From positions 168,722 through 232,721 of the forward strand of contig NZ_JAGGOK010000002.1 of assembly GCF_018614615.1 (NCBI RefSeq): a stretch of DNA of 64,000 bases, written 5' to 3'. Of the stretch, positions 26,845 through 34,788 are shown piece by piece. Each line of letters opens with the position of its first letter. Within the stretch, counting starts at the first letter, position 1. The DNA comes from Streptomyces sp. ISL-100 (lineage in GTDB: Bacteria > Actinomycetota > Actinomycetes > Streptomycetales > Streptomycetaceae). The position numbers and the translations under genes are program-made. Below the pieces are notes generated by a model. The model was given only the letters and a program-made list of their open reading frames with translations, ran no database searches and had not been told where the DNA came from.

Positions 26845-26856
26845 ACGGCTGCGTAA
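26845..26856. promoter_or_regulatory. TACG-N4-CGTA palindrome upstream of plsC
   Basis: TACG-GCTG-CGTA lies 47 bp before the plsC start within AACCTACGG...CGTAACC. Such GTAACC-flanked sites are typical of regulators of lipid genes in actinomycetes, but I cannot name the protein. The rest of the 228-bp spacer shows no clear promoter. Confidence 0.35.
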
Positions 26857-26903
26857 CCTCCGCCGGGAGAGCCCTCCCCGGGCACAGAAGGGTCCCCCCT
26901 GAC

Positions 26904-27626
26904 ATGGCAGAACTCGTCTATCGACCGGTCATCGGTGCCGCACTCACCCTGTTCAAGGCGCTGGACCTGAAGATCGACACGCAGGGTTCTGAGAACGTCC
27001 CCCGCACCGGTGGCGCCGTGCTGGTGAGCAACCACATCAGCTACCTGGACTTCATCTTCTCCGGACTCGGCGCACTGCCGCAGAAGCGCCTCGTGCGCTT
27101 CATGGCGAAGGACTCGGTCTTCCGACACAAGATCTCCGGACCGCTGATGCGCGGCATGAAGCACATCCCCGTGGACCGCGAGCGCGGTGAGACGGCGTAC
27201 GCGCACGCCCTCGACTCGCTGCGCTCCGGAGAGATCATCGGGGTCTTCCCCGAGGCGACGATCTCCGAGTCGTTCACGCTCAAGAGCTTCAAGTCGGGTG
27301 CGGCGCGGATGGCTCAGGAAGCCGGCGTTCCGCTGATCCCGATGGCGCTGTGGGGCACCCAGCGCGTCTGGACCAAGGGCAGGCCACGCAACTTCGGCCG
27401 CAATCACATCCCCGTGACGATACGAGTCGGCGAGCCCATGGACGCGCCCACGGACGAGTACGCGGGTGCGATCACGCGCCGGGTGCGCGGCCGCGTACAG
27501 GAGCTCCTCGAAGCCGCCCAGCGTGCGTATCCCGTACGCCCGAAGAACGCCGAGGACACCTGGTGGATCCCGGCGCACCTCGGCGGTACGGCGCCGACCG
27601 CGGCGCAGGTGCGCGAGGCCGGCTAG
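26904..27626 (+). CDS. plsC: 1-acyl-sn-glycerol-3-phosphate acyltransferase
   Basis: A 240-aa lysophosphatidate acyltransferase. The four family motifs are present: NHISYLDFIF (catalytic H-x4-D), KHIPVDRERG, FPEATISES and VPLIPMALWG. It makes phosphatidic acid at the membrane face in phospholipid synthesis. Length is normal for the family. It stands alone on its strand and converges on the transglutaminase gene 46 bp away. Confidence 0.92.
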   Translation: MAELVYRPVIGAALTLFKALDLKIDTQGSENVPRTGGAVLVSNHISYLDFIFSGLGALPQKRLVRFMAKDSVFRHKISGPLMRGMKHIPVDRERGETAYAHALDSLRSGEIIGVFPEATISESFTLKSFKSGAARMAQEAGVPLIPMALWGTQRVWTKGRPRNFGRNHIPVTIRVGEPMDAPTDEYAGAITRRVRGRVQELLEAAQRAYPVRPKNAEDTWWIPAHLGGTAPTAAQVREAG

Positions 27627-27672
27627 CTAGGCGTCCGCCGACCGTCGGCCGACCGTTCGCCGGGCAGCGCTT

Positions 27673-28272
27673 TCAGAGTGCGGCCGGGAGTGTCCGCCAG
27701 AGGTACGGGCGGTCCGGAGCGGCTCGCAGAACGCGCAGGACCGCCGGATGCGGTGAGGCGTACAGCACCGGATAGTCCACCTCACCGGACTCCGGGCGTA
27801 TGGCGAAGGCCAGCCGCTCCCGCTCCAGGGAGAACCGCGCGTCAACGCCCGGCTTGTTGCCGCGCGGATCCTGGCGCGCCCAGCCGTCGCTCCCGGGCAG
27901 CTTGACCGCGACGAGTCCGTGGATCACGGGGTTCGAGCCGTCGTCGTCCGTGAGGCGCTGGTAGCACAGCGCCGTCGGGATGCCCTCCGCCCGAAGCAGC
28001 GCGGCGAGGGCGTGGGCCTTGGCGTAGCAGATTCCGGTGCGTTGCGCGATCACGTCGGAGGCACGCCAGGTGACGCGTATGTCGTCCACGTCGCTGGAGT
28101 GCGGGATGGTGTCGCGTACGAATTCGTAGGCCGCTTTGGCGTATGTGTATGCATCAGCCCCTTCGGCACGCAGCTGACCGGCCGTCTCCCGGACCAGCGG
28201 ATGCTCATGGTCGATGACGTCGTCGGCAGCCAAATAGGCTGACAGATCAGGGCTTTCCTGAATCAGTTCCAT
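27673..28272 (-). CDS. Transglutaminase-like domain protein
   Basis: A 199-aa transglutaminase-like cysteine protease fold. The catalytic triad is visible: Cys in QRTGICYAKAHALAALLRAEG, His in NPVIHGLVAVKL and Asp in ARQDPRGN. These proteins are usually proteases or acyltransferases rather than true cross-linkers. ATG 28272 is chosen because upstream sequence is a terminator hairpin. It follows the threonine aldolase gene on the same strand, but a terminator and a possible -10 box separate the two. Confidence 0.85.
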   Translation of the reverse strand: MELIQESPDLSAYLAADDVIDHEHPLVRETAGQLRAEGADAYTYAKAAYEFVRDTIPHSSDVDDIRVTWRASDVIAQRTGICYAKAHALAALLRAEGIPTALCYQRLTDDDGSNPVIHGLVAVKLPGSDGWARQDPRGNKPGVDARFSLERERLAFAIRPESGEVDYPVLYASPHPAVLRVLRAAPDRPYLWRTLPAAL

Positions 28273-28288
28273 GGCATCAGAGCGTAAA

Positions 28289-28332
28289 TATGCGACCGAC
28301 CGGAAGTCAATGGCTTTCCAGTCAGTCGCATA
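28289..28332 (-). terminator. Strand-specific terminator of the aldolase operon
   Basis: Arms 28289-28305 and 28316-28332 pair over 17 bp with a 10-nt loop. In the minus-strand RNA every position pairs, with two G-U wobbles, while in plus-strand RNA those two become C-A mismatches. The hairpin is followed by a UAUUU run. This asymmetry argues that the structure works in the minus-strand transcript ending the DUF6421-SDR-aldolase operon. Confidence 0.75.
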
Positions 28333-28360
28333 CTTATGCGCCGCGCGGGGCTTCTTCGAG

Positions 28361-29473
28361 CTACCTGGCCATCTCTTCCTTGAGTGCCTGCACGAAGCCG
28401 TCCACGTCGCCCTCGGTGGTGTCGAAGGAGCACATCCAGCGCACGTCACCGACCGCTTCGTTCCAGAAGTAGAAGCGATAGCGCTTCTGCAGACGCTCGC
28501 TCACGTCGTGCGGCAGGCGCGCGAAGACGGCGTTGGCCTGCACCTCGTAGAGGATCTCGACGCCGTCCACCTGGCGGACGCCGTCGGCGAGCCGCTTGGC
28601 CATCGCGTTGGCGTGGCGGGCGTTGCGCAGCCACAGGTCACGCGCGAGCATCGCCTCCAGCTGCACCGAGACGAAACGCATCTTCGAGGCGAGCTGCATC
28701 GACATCTTGCGCAGATGCTTCATGGCGCGCACGGCGTCCGGGTTGAGTACGACCACGGCCTCACCGAAGAGCATGCCGTTCTTCGTCCCGCCGAAGGTCA
28801 GGATGTCGACGCCCACGGTGTTCGTGAAGGTCCGCAGCGGTACGTCGAGCGAGGCCGCGGCGTTGGATATCCGGGCCCCGTCGAGGTGCACCTTCATCCC
28901 GTGCTGGTGCGCGTGGTCGCAGATCGCCCGGACCTCGTCCGGCGTGTAGACCGTGCCCAGCTCGGTGTTCTGGGTGATCGAGACGACCTGCGGCATGGCG
29001 CGGTGCTCGTCTTCCCAGCCGTACGCCTGCCGGTCGATGAGCTCGGGGGTGAGCTTGCCGTCCGGCGTCGGTACGGTCAGCAGCTTCAGGCCGCCGACGC
29101 GCTCCGGGGCGCCGCACTCGTCGACGTTGATGTGCGCGGACTCGGCGGCGATGACCGCGCCCCAGCGGTCGGTGAGCGCCTGCAGGGCGACCACGTTGGC
29201 GCCCGTCCCGTTGAAGACGGGGAACGCCTCGGCGAACGGGCCGAAGTGGCTGTGCATGATCCGCTGCAGGTGGTCGGTGTAGTCGTCCTCGCCGTAGGCG
29301 ACCTGGTGGCCGCCGTTGGCGAGGGCGAGGGCGGCGAGCACCTCGGGGTGGGCGCCCGCGTAGTTGTCGCTCGCGAAGCCGCGGACCCGCGGGTCGTGGT
29401 GCCGGCGTGCGTCGGTCTTCGCCGCGTTCGCCGGATCCGGGTTCACGGCATTCACGGCTTGGGAGTCAGCCAC
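28361..29473 (-). CDS. Low-specificity L-threonine aldolase / beta-eliminating lyase family
   Basis: A ~370-aa PLP enzyme of the threonine aldolase group: GFASDNYAGAHPEVLAALA, FPVFNGTGANVVALQAL, HLDGARISNAAASL and the PLP-lysine motif TFGGTKNGMLFGEAV. It would split threonine-type beta-hydroxy amino acids to glycine and an aldehyde. GTG 29473 is the likely start, overlapping the SDR gene end by 22 bp, which fits translational coupling. It is the last gene of the DUF6421-SDR-aldolase operon. Confidence 0.88.
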   Translation of the reverse strand: MADSQAVNAVNPDPANAAKTDARRHHDPRVRGFASDNYAGAHPEVLAALALANGGHQVAYGEDDYTDHLQRIMHSHFGPFAEAFPVFNGTGANVVALQALTDRWGAVIAAESAHINVDECGAPERVGGLKLLTVPTPDGKLTPELIDRQAYGWEDEHRAMPQVVSITQNTELGTVYTPDEVRAICDHAHQHGMKVHLDGARISNAAASLDVPLRTFTNTVGVDILTFGGTKNGMLFGEAVVVLNPDAVRAMKHLRKMSMQLASKMRFVSVQLEAMLARDLWLRNARHANAMAKRLADGVRQVDGVEILYEVQANAVFARLPHDVSERLQKRYRFYFWNEAVGDVRWMCSFDTTEGDVDGFVQALKEEMAR

Positions 29474-30213
29474 AGACGCTGTCCATTCACTTCCCTGGCG
29501 GGCTTGTCCCAGACTCCGGCGATGGCCTCGGCCAGTTCCTTGACGTCCGTGAAGCCCGCGAACTTCGCGTTCGGGCGCTCGGCGCGCATCGCGTCGTGCA
29601 CCAGTGCCTTGACGATCAGGATGGCAGCCGCCGTACGCGGGCCCTCCTCGCCCCCCGCCTTGCGGAACGCGTCCGCGAGAGCCAGGGTCCACGCCTCGGC
29701 GGCAGCCTTGGAGGCGGCGTACGCGGCGTTGCCGGCGGTGGGCTGAGAGGCACCGGCCGCGCTGATCAGCAGGTAGCGGCCGCGGTCGCTGCGCAGGAGC
29801 GGGGCCTGGAAGGCGAGGGAGGTGTGCTGGACCGTTCGGATCAGCAGCTTCTCCAGCAGATCCCAGTCCGCCAGGTCCGTCTCGGCGAACGTCGCACTGC
29901 CGCGCCAGCCGCCGACCAGGTGAACCATGCCGTCGATCCGGCCGAATTCCTTCTCGGTCTTGTCGGCCCACTCGCGGGTCGCGCGGAGGTCGAGGAGGTC
30001 CACGGTGTCGCCGACGACGGTGGCGCCCCCATGGGCGTACCTGGCGGCGTCGACGGCCTCGGCGAGGCGCTCGGCGTTCGCGTCCGAGCCGACCACGATC
30101 GCGCCTGCCTCGGCCAGCCTGAGCAGAGTAACCCGACCCGCGGGTCCGCCCGCTCCGGCCACCGCGACCACGGCGCCTTCCAGCGGTCCGCCGTTGCCGT
30201 TGCTGCTTGTCAT
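29452..30213 (-). CDS. Short-chain dehydrogenase/reductase
   Basis: A 253-aa SDR protein with an altered cofactor motif AVAGAGGPAGRVTLLRL (GxGGPxG in place of GxxxGxG), the SAAG serine region and the active-site YAASK. It would oxidise or reduce a hydroxyl or keto group with NAD(P)(H). GGAGGAG sits 6 nt before ATG 30213. It lies 26 bp after DUF6421 and overlaps the aldolase gene, so the three appear to form one operon. Confidence 0.9.
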   Translation of the reverse strand: MTSSNGNGGPLEGAVVAVAGAGGPAGRVTLLRLAEAGAIVVGSDANAERLAEAVDAARYAHGGATVVGDTVDLLDLRATREWADKTEKEFGRIDGMVHLVGGWRGSATFAETDLADWDLLEKLLIRTVQHTSLAFQAPLLRSDRGRYLLISAAGASQPTAGNAAYAASKAAAEAWTLALADAFRKAGGEEGPRTAAAILIVKALVHDAMRAERPNAKFAGFTDVKELAEAIAGVWDKPAREVNGQRLWLTPKP

Positions 30214-30239
30214 GGTCGTCTCCTCCTGGGCGCGAGGGC

Positions 30240-31637
30240 TCACGCGGACACCCGCTCGGCGCTCGCCGCGGTGATCCCCTTGGTGGAGGCGATCACGTTC
30301 TTCAGCTTCTTGGCAAGGGCCTCATAGAACATGCTCAACGGAAACTCGTCCGGAAGCACATCGTCCACGAGCTTGCGCGGCGGCAGCGACAGGTCGAGGG
30401 CGTCGGGGCCCTTGGCCCAGCGCGATCCGGGGTGCGGAGCGAGATACGTCGACACCAGGTCGTACGCGGCGAACCAGTGGACCAGCTTGGGACGGTCGAT
30501 GCCGGCCCGGTAGAGGTCCTCGATCTCGGCGCAGAGCTGGTTGGTGACCTGCGGGGCCCGCTCCCAGTCGATCTTCAGCGTGTTGTCGGTCCAGCGCACC
30601 ACGTCGTGCTTGTGCAGGTACGCGAAGAGCAGCTGGCCGCCGAGACCGTCGTAGTTGCGGTTGCGGTCACCGCTGACCGGGAAGCGGAACATCCGGTCGA
30701 ACAGCACGGCGTACTGGACGTCACGGCCGTGCGTGTTGCCCTCGGACTCCAGCTTCACGGCCTCCTTGAAGGCAGTGAGGTCACAGCGCAGCTCCTCCAG
30801 GCCGTACATCCAGAACGGCTGGCGCTGCTTGATCATGAAGGGGTCGAACGGCAGGTCGCCGTGGCTGTGGGTGCGGTCGTGGACCATGTCCCACAGGACG
30901 AACGCGTCCTGGCAGCGCTTCTGGTCGGAGACCATCGCGCGGATGTCGTCCGGCAGCTCGAGACCGAGGATGTCGACGGATGCCTCGGTGACGCGGCGGA
31001 AGCGGGCAGCCTCGCGGTCACAGAAGATGCCGCCCCAGCTGAAGCGCTCGGGGGCTTCCCGTACGGCGATCGTCTCGGGGAAGAGCACCGCGGAGTGGGT
31101 GTCGTACCCGGCGGTGAAGTCCTCGAAGGTGATGCCGAGGAAGAGCGGGTTGTCGTAGCGGGTGCGCTCCAGCTCCGACAGCCACTCGGGCCACACCATG
31201 CGCAGCACGACCGCTTCGAAATTGCGGTCCGGGTTGCCGTTCTGGGTGTACATCGGGAAGACGACCAGGTGCTGGAGGCCGTCGGCGCGCTGCTGAGCGG
31301 GCTGGAAGGCGAGCAGCGAGTCCAGGAAGTCCGGGACGACGAAGCCACTGGCGACCCACTTGCGCAGGTCGGCGACGAGCGCACGGTAGTACGCCGCGTC
31401 GTGCGGCAGCAGGGGTGCGAGCACCTCGACCGCGTTGATCATTCGGTCGACAGTCGCCTCCGCGGTGGCGCGGGTCGGGGCGCCCTCGGCGTCGAAAGCA
31501 ATGGATCCGTCCGCCGACTGCCAGGGCCGGACCGCCTCCACGGCATTCTTGAGCTCGGGCCAGGCCGGGTGCTCGACCACGCGCCGGGCACCAGGTATGC
31601 CATCGGCGACTGTGTCCTGCACAAGAATTTCCGTCAT
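30240..31637 (-). CDS. DUF6421 family protein, possible metallohydrolase
   Basis: A 465-aa uncharacterised actinobacterial protein (DUF6421). It has no signal peptide or membrane helix. A conserved-looking stretch reads VHDRTHSHGDLPFDPFMIK, then WMYGLEELRCDL. HDRTH (253-257) resembles the HExxH zinc motif with Asp for Glu, and EELRCDL (281-287) resembles the gluzincin third-ligand helix at plausible spacing. A metallopeptidase-like role is my inference. GGAGG precedes the ATG, and the gene heads an operon with an SDR and a threonine aldolase. Confidence 0.75.
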   Translation of the reverse strand: MTEILVQDTVADGIPGARRVVEHPAWPELKNAVEAVRPWQSADGSIAFDAEGAPTRATAEATVDRMINAVEVLAPLLPHDAAYYRALVADLRKWVASGFVVPDFLDSLLAFQPAQQRADGLQHLVVFPMYTQNGNPDRNFEAVVLRMVWPEWLSELERTRYDNPLFLGITFEDFTAGYDTHSAVLFPETIAVREAPERFSWGGIFCDREAARFRRVTEASVDILGLELPDDIRAMVSDQKRCQDAFVLWDMVHDRTHSHGDLPFDPFMIKQRQPFWMYGLEELRCDLTAFKEAVKLESEGNTHGRDVQYAVLFDRMFRFPVSGDRNRNYDGLGGQLLFAYLHKHDVVRWTDNTLKIDWERAPQVTNQLCAEIEDLYRAGIDRPKLVHWFAAYDLVSTYLAPHPGSRWAKGPDALDLSLPPRKLVDDVLPDEFPLSMFYEALAKKLKNVIASTKGITAASAERVSA

Positions 31638-31674
31638 GTCACTTCCTCCACGGGAGAACCTCGCGTCAAGGCAC

Positions 31675-31702
31675 CGTATAGGTGTTCTGGTCTCCCATTC
31701 AA
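31675..31702 (-). promoter_or_regulatory. Promoter of the DUF6421 operon
   Basis: On the minus strand TTGAAT (complement of 31697-31702) and TATACG (complement of 31675-31680) are 16 bp apart, about 38 bp before the ATG with its GGAGGAAG ribosome site. The surrounding AT-rich patch up to 31728 stands out from the GC-rich background. Confidence 0.55.
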
Positions 31703-31718
31703 GCTCACCCTCAATAAA

Positions 31719-32714
31719 TTATCCTGCCGAGCCCCCGTGATCGCCGCCATTCTTCCTGTCTTTTGCCGTACGGGCGATGGCTTCTGCCACGCCAGTGAGC
31801 GCGTCCCGGGCGTCGGCGAGGAGCCCCGGGAAGGCGAAGAAGCCATGGAACATCCCGGGATAGTGCGCTTCGGTGACCGGCACTCCGGCGGTGCGCAGCC
31901 GCTGCGCGTACGCCCGCCCCTCGTCGCACAGCGGGTCGCAGCCCGCCGTGACGATGTGCGCGGGCGGCAGCCCGGACACGTCGCCGGTCCGCAGCGGGGA
32001 GGCGTGGCGGTGGCCGCCGTCGCCGTCCGGGCCCAGATACTGCTCCCAGAACCAGCGCAGCGCGCCGGCCTCCATGAAGTAGCCGGTGGCGTTGGCGCGG
32101 TAGGAGCGGGTGTCCTGCGCGGAATCGGTCGCCGGGTAGACGAGCGCCTGGAGGGCCAGGGCGGGGCCGCCCCGCTCCTTGGCGACGATCGCGATGACGG
32201 CCGAGAGGGTGCCGCCCGCGCTGTCGCCCGCCACGACCAGGGCATCCGGGTCGCCGCCCAGCTCCCCGGCATGGTCCGCGGCCCACAGGAGGGCGGCGTA
32301 CGCATCCTCGACGGCGGCGGGGAAGGGGGCCTCCGGCGCGAGCCGGTAGTCGACGGATACCAGCACGGCGCCCGACGTGCGGCAGAGCTCGCGTACAGAG
32401 TCGTCGTGGCTGTCCAGACCGCCGATGACCCAGCCGCCGCCGTGGAAGTAGACGACGGTAGGGCGGGGGCCGGGCGCCGCGTCCGGCCGGTAGACCCGCA
32501 CCGGTATGCCCGGAGAGCCTGAGGGACCGGGGACAGTACGGTCCTCCACCGAGCCCACCGCCGGCGGCTCCACGGGGGGCCTCGGCAGCGCGTCGATGAT
32601 GCGCCGGGCCTCGACGGCGTCGGTCACGGCCCCGCCCAGATCCGGAAAGGCGGACGCCATGAGGTCGACCAGGGTGCGGGCCCCGGGGGTGAGACGGTCG
32701 GGCTCACCGGTCAT
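31719..32714 (-). CDS. Alpha/beta hydrolase of the hormone-sensitive-lipase family
   Basis: A 331-aa esterase. The oxyanion motif YFHGGGWVIGG, nucleophile VVAGDSAGGTLS, acid TAGCDPLCDEG and base His in YPGMFHGFF mark family IV (HSL-like) carboxylesterases. ATG 32714 overlaps the stop of the LLM oxidoreductase gene (ATGA), so the two are co-translated. Together they suggest oxidation followed by ester or lactone hydrolysis of a substrate sensed by the PadR regulator upstream. Confidence 0.92.
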   Translation of the reverse strand: MTGEPDRLTPGARTLVDLMASAFPDLGGAVTDAVEARRIIDALPRPPVEPPAVGSVEDRTVPGPSGSPGIPVRVYRPDAAPGPRPTVVYFHGGGWVIGGLDSHDDSVRELCRTSGAVLVSVDYRLAPEAPFPAAVEDAYAALLWAADHAGELGGDPDALVVAGDSAGGTLSAVIAIVAKERGGPALALQALVYPATDSAQDTRSYRANATGYFMEAGALRWFWEQYLGPDGDGGHRHASPLRTGDVSGLPPAHIVTAGCDPLCDEGRAYAQRLRTAGVPVTEAHYPGMFHGFFAFPGLLADARDALTGVAEAIARTAKDRKNGGDHGGSAG

Positions 32715-33862
32715 CGGAAGCTCTCCCTCTTCCTCTCGTTCACGTACGGATTGAAGTGCGGAATGACCTTCTCGCCCCACTGCCGGATCGTTTCCAGGCA
32801 CGCTTCCTGCGGCACCGTGCCCATCTGGATCAGGCACATGATCTCGTCGGCACCGGCGTCACGGAGGCGTTCGGCGTAGGCGATGGCGTCGTCGGCCGTG
32901 CCGTAGGCGTGGTCGGCGTTGAAGGTGGCCGTGGCGGCCGGGCGTACCGGGATGCTGTGCTCGTGGAGCCGCGCGACGACCTGCTCGGCCGCCCTGCGCA
33001 TCTCGGCCGCCTCGTCGGCGCCCTCGACGACCGCCTCGTCGGGGATGCCGGCGCCGCCGTACCAGTGGCCGATGGACTGCGCGAAGAAGCGCTGGCCGCG
33101 GGTCCCGATGCGCCGGGCCTGCTCGCGGTCGTCGAGCACGATCGTCGGGCAGAGCACGGAGAAGTGGTCGTTTACGGCGGTTGAGACGAAGCGGTCCGGT
33201 GTACGGGCGGCGAGCGCGGCGTCGTAAGCCGTGCGCATCTGTGCGATCGACTCCGGCCCGGCGAATCCCATCACCAGCGCCCCGATGCCGAGTTCAGCGG
33301 CCTGGGTAAGGGTCTCGGTGCGGCTGCACGCGAGGAAGAGCGGGGGGTGCGGCGTCTGCTGGGGCCGGGGGAGGATCGGGTGCGGCGGGATGTCGATCAG
33401 CTCACCGTGATATTCGAGCTCGTCCTCCTGCCACGCCTTTCCGATGATCCGCAGCGCTTCCTCCACCTCCCGCGTCGTACGGTCCCTGTCGACGCCGCAC
33501 AGCGACGTCTCCTGCTCCGTGCCGCCGCGCCCGGCCCCCAGGTCGAGCCGCCCGCCGGAGAGCAGATCGAGCATCGCGGCGCGCTCGGCGACGCGCACCG
33601 GGTGGTTGAAGTTGAAGGGCATGCAGACGACACCGTGACCGATGCGGATGGTCGTGGTCTTCGCGGCGACCCACGTCAGGAAGATCTCCGGGGCGGACAT
33701 GTGCGCGTACCACTTCAGGGAATGGTGCTCGACGGCCCAGATCCGGTCGAAGCCCATCTGCTCGGCGAGTACCGCCTGTTCGACGCTGTCGCGGATGACC
33801 TGATGCTCGCGTTCGACGGTGGGGTCGGCCAGCTGGGCCTCGAAGATCACGGAGAACTTCAC
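32711..33862 (-). CDS. LLM-class flavin-dependent oxidoreductase
   Basis: A 383-aa luciferase-like monooxygenase. Typical segments are AEQMGFDRIWAVEHHSLKWY, TTIRIGHGVVCMPFNFNHPVRVAERAAMLDLLSGGRLDLGAGRGG and a C-terminal GADEIMCLIQMG. It uses FMNH2 or F420; which one is not evident. GTG 33862 has GGAGG 4 nt upstream. It is divergent from padR by 52 bp and followed by the esterase, probably as a padR-controlled operon. Confidence 0.9.
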   Translation of the reverse strand: MKFSVIFEAQLADPTVEREHQVIRDSVEQAVLAEQMGFDRIWAVEHHSLKWYAHMSAPEIFLTWVAAKTTTIRIGHGVVCMPFNFNHPVRVAERAAMLDLLSGGRLDLGAGRGGTEQETSLCGVDRDRTTREVEEALRIIGKAWQEDELEYHGELIDIPPHPILPRPQQTPHPPLFLACSRTETLTQAAELGIGALVMGFAGPESIAQMRTAYDAALAARTPDRFVSTAVNDHFSVLCPTIVLDDREQARRIGTRGQRFFAQSIGHWYGGAGIPDEAVVEGADEAAEMRRAAEQVVARLHEHSIPVRPAATATFNADHAYGTADDAIAYAERLRDAGADEIMCLIQMGTVPQEACLETIRQWGEKVIPHFNPYVNERKRESFR

Positions 33863-33877
33863 GGTGCCTCCAGGGGG

Positions 33878-33921
33878 TTGCGTCCTTGGGGCTGCGCTTA
33901 TTTCAATTAGTCATATGACTA
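33878..33921 (+). promoter_or_regulatory. padR promoter and palindromic operator over its start
   Basis: TTGCGT (33878-33883) and TTCAAT (33902-33907) are 18 bp apart, and the ATG follows 7 nt later, a leaderless layout. The perfect palindrome TAGTCATATGACTA (33908-33921) includes the ATG itself. A PadR dimer bound here would block both transcription start and the divergent LLM gene. Confidence 0.6.
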
Positions 33922-34511
33922 GTCGTCAGACTGAAAAGAAGCAAGAGTCCGAACTGCCGCCGACCGCATGGGCGGTGCTCGGCCTGCTCTCCTTCCCGGG
34001 CGAGCGAACCGGTTACGAGCTGAAGAAATGGGCCGACGCCTCACTGCGCTTCTTCTACTGGGCGCCCGCGATCAGCCAGATCTACGCGGAGCTGCGCCGG
34101 CTCGAAGCCCTCGGTTACGCGGCCTCCCGGCGCTCGGGTCCCGAGGAGCCGCGCGCGAAGCGCCGATACGCGATCACGGGAACGGGCCGAGCGGCGCTCG
34201 CCGCGTGGGCGGACGGCTCCGGGGACGCGGGCCCGCCCGTTCTCAAGCACCCTCTGGTGCTCCGCGTCTGGCTGGGTCACTTGGCGGACCCGGATCGCCT
34301 CCGCGCGCGCGTGGCGGACCATATCGCCCGTACGAGCGGCGAGCTGAAGGAGGTACGGGACGCCCTGGCCCGCACCGAAGGAGTCGCGCAGTGGGCGCAC
34401 CCGCACGTGGCGCTGCGCTGGAGCGAGCGGCAGCATCTGGCGGAGCTGGAGCTTGCCGAGGCCATGCTGGCGGATCTGGACGGGCTGAGCACGGCGCCGC
34501 GTCAACACTGA
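33915..34511 (+). CDS. PadR-family transcriptional regulator
   Basis: A 198-aa PadR-type regulator: AVLGLLSFPGERTGYELKKWADASLRFFYWAPAISQIYAELRRLEALGYAASR is the winged helix, with the long C-terminal coiled helix (KEVRDALARTEGVAQWAHPHVALRW) used for dimerisation. It is divergent from the LLM oxidoreductase/esterase operon and likely represses it. A palindrome overlaps its start codon, suggesting autoregulation. The ligand is unknown. Confidence 0.92.
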   Translation: MTSRQTEKKQESELPPTAWAVLGLLSFPGERTGYELKKWADASLRFFYWAPAISQIYAELRRLEALGYAASRRSGPEEPRAKRRYAITGTGRAALAAWADGSGDAGPPVLKHPLVLRVWLGHLADPDRLRARVADHIARTSGELKEVRDALARTEGVAQWAHPHVALRWSERQHLAELELAEAMLADLDGLSTAPRQH

Positions 34512-34624
34512 CGGGGCGCGCCCACGCACGAGTGACGCAGGTCGCGGACAGCCGCCCCGCGGCGGTAGGACGGAAGGGAGCCGCCTCGATCCCCTTCTCT
34601 GCGATCCGCCGGGAGCCATACCGC

Positions 34625-34750
34625 GTGAGTACCCGTGCAGTCCTTGTCGCCGCCCTGATCACGGGTCTGATCCTCGGGATCGCCGGAGCCCGAGCGGAGC
34701 ACTCCGCTTCCCCGCGCGAGACGGGTTCCCTCAGCGAAGCGGGCCGTTAG
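34625..34750 (+). CDS. Small single-span membrane protein
   Basis: A possible 41-aa protein beginning at GTG 34625 (MSTRAVLVAALITGLILGI...). It has one hydrophobic segment (residues 5-22) followed by a short polar tail ending in SLSEAGR. GGAG lies about 11 nt upstream. It ends 38 bp before the GDPD gene on the same strand. I do not recognise it; it is short enough to be a chance frame, but the clean transmembrane profile supports it. Confidence 0.45.
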   Translation: MSTRAVLVAALITGLILGIAGARAEHSASPRETGSLSEAGR

Positions 34751-34788
34751 GCTGCCCGGGAGCCGCCGTCGACGGAAGCGAGATTGCC

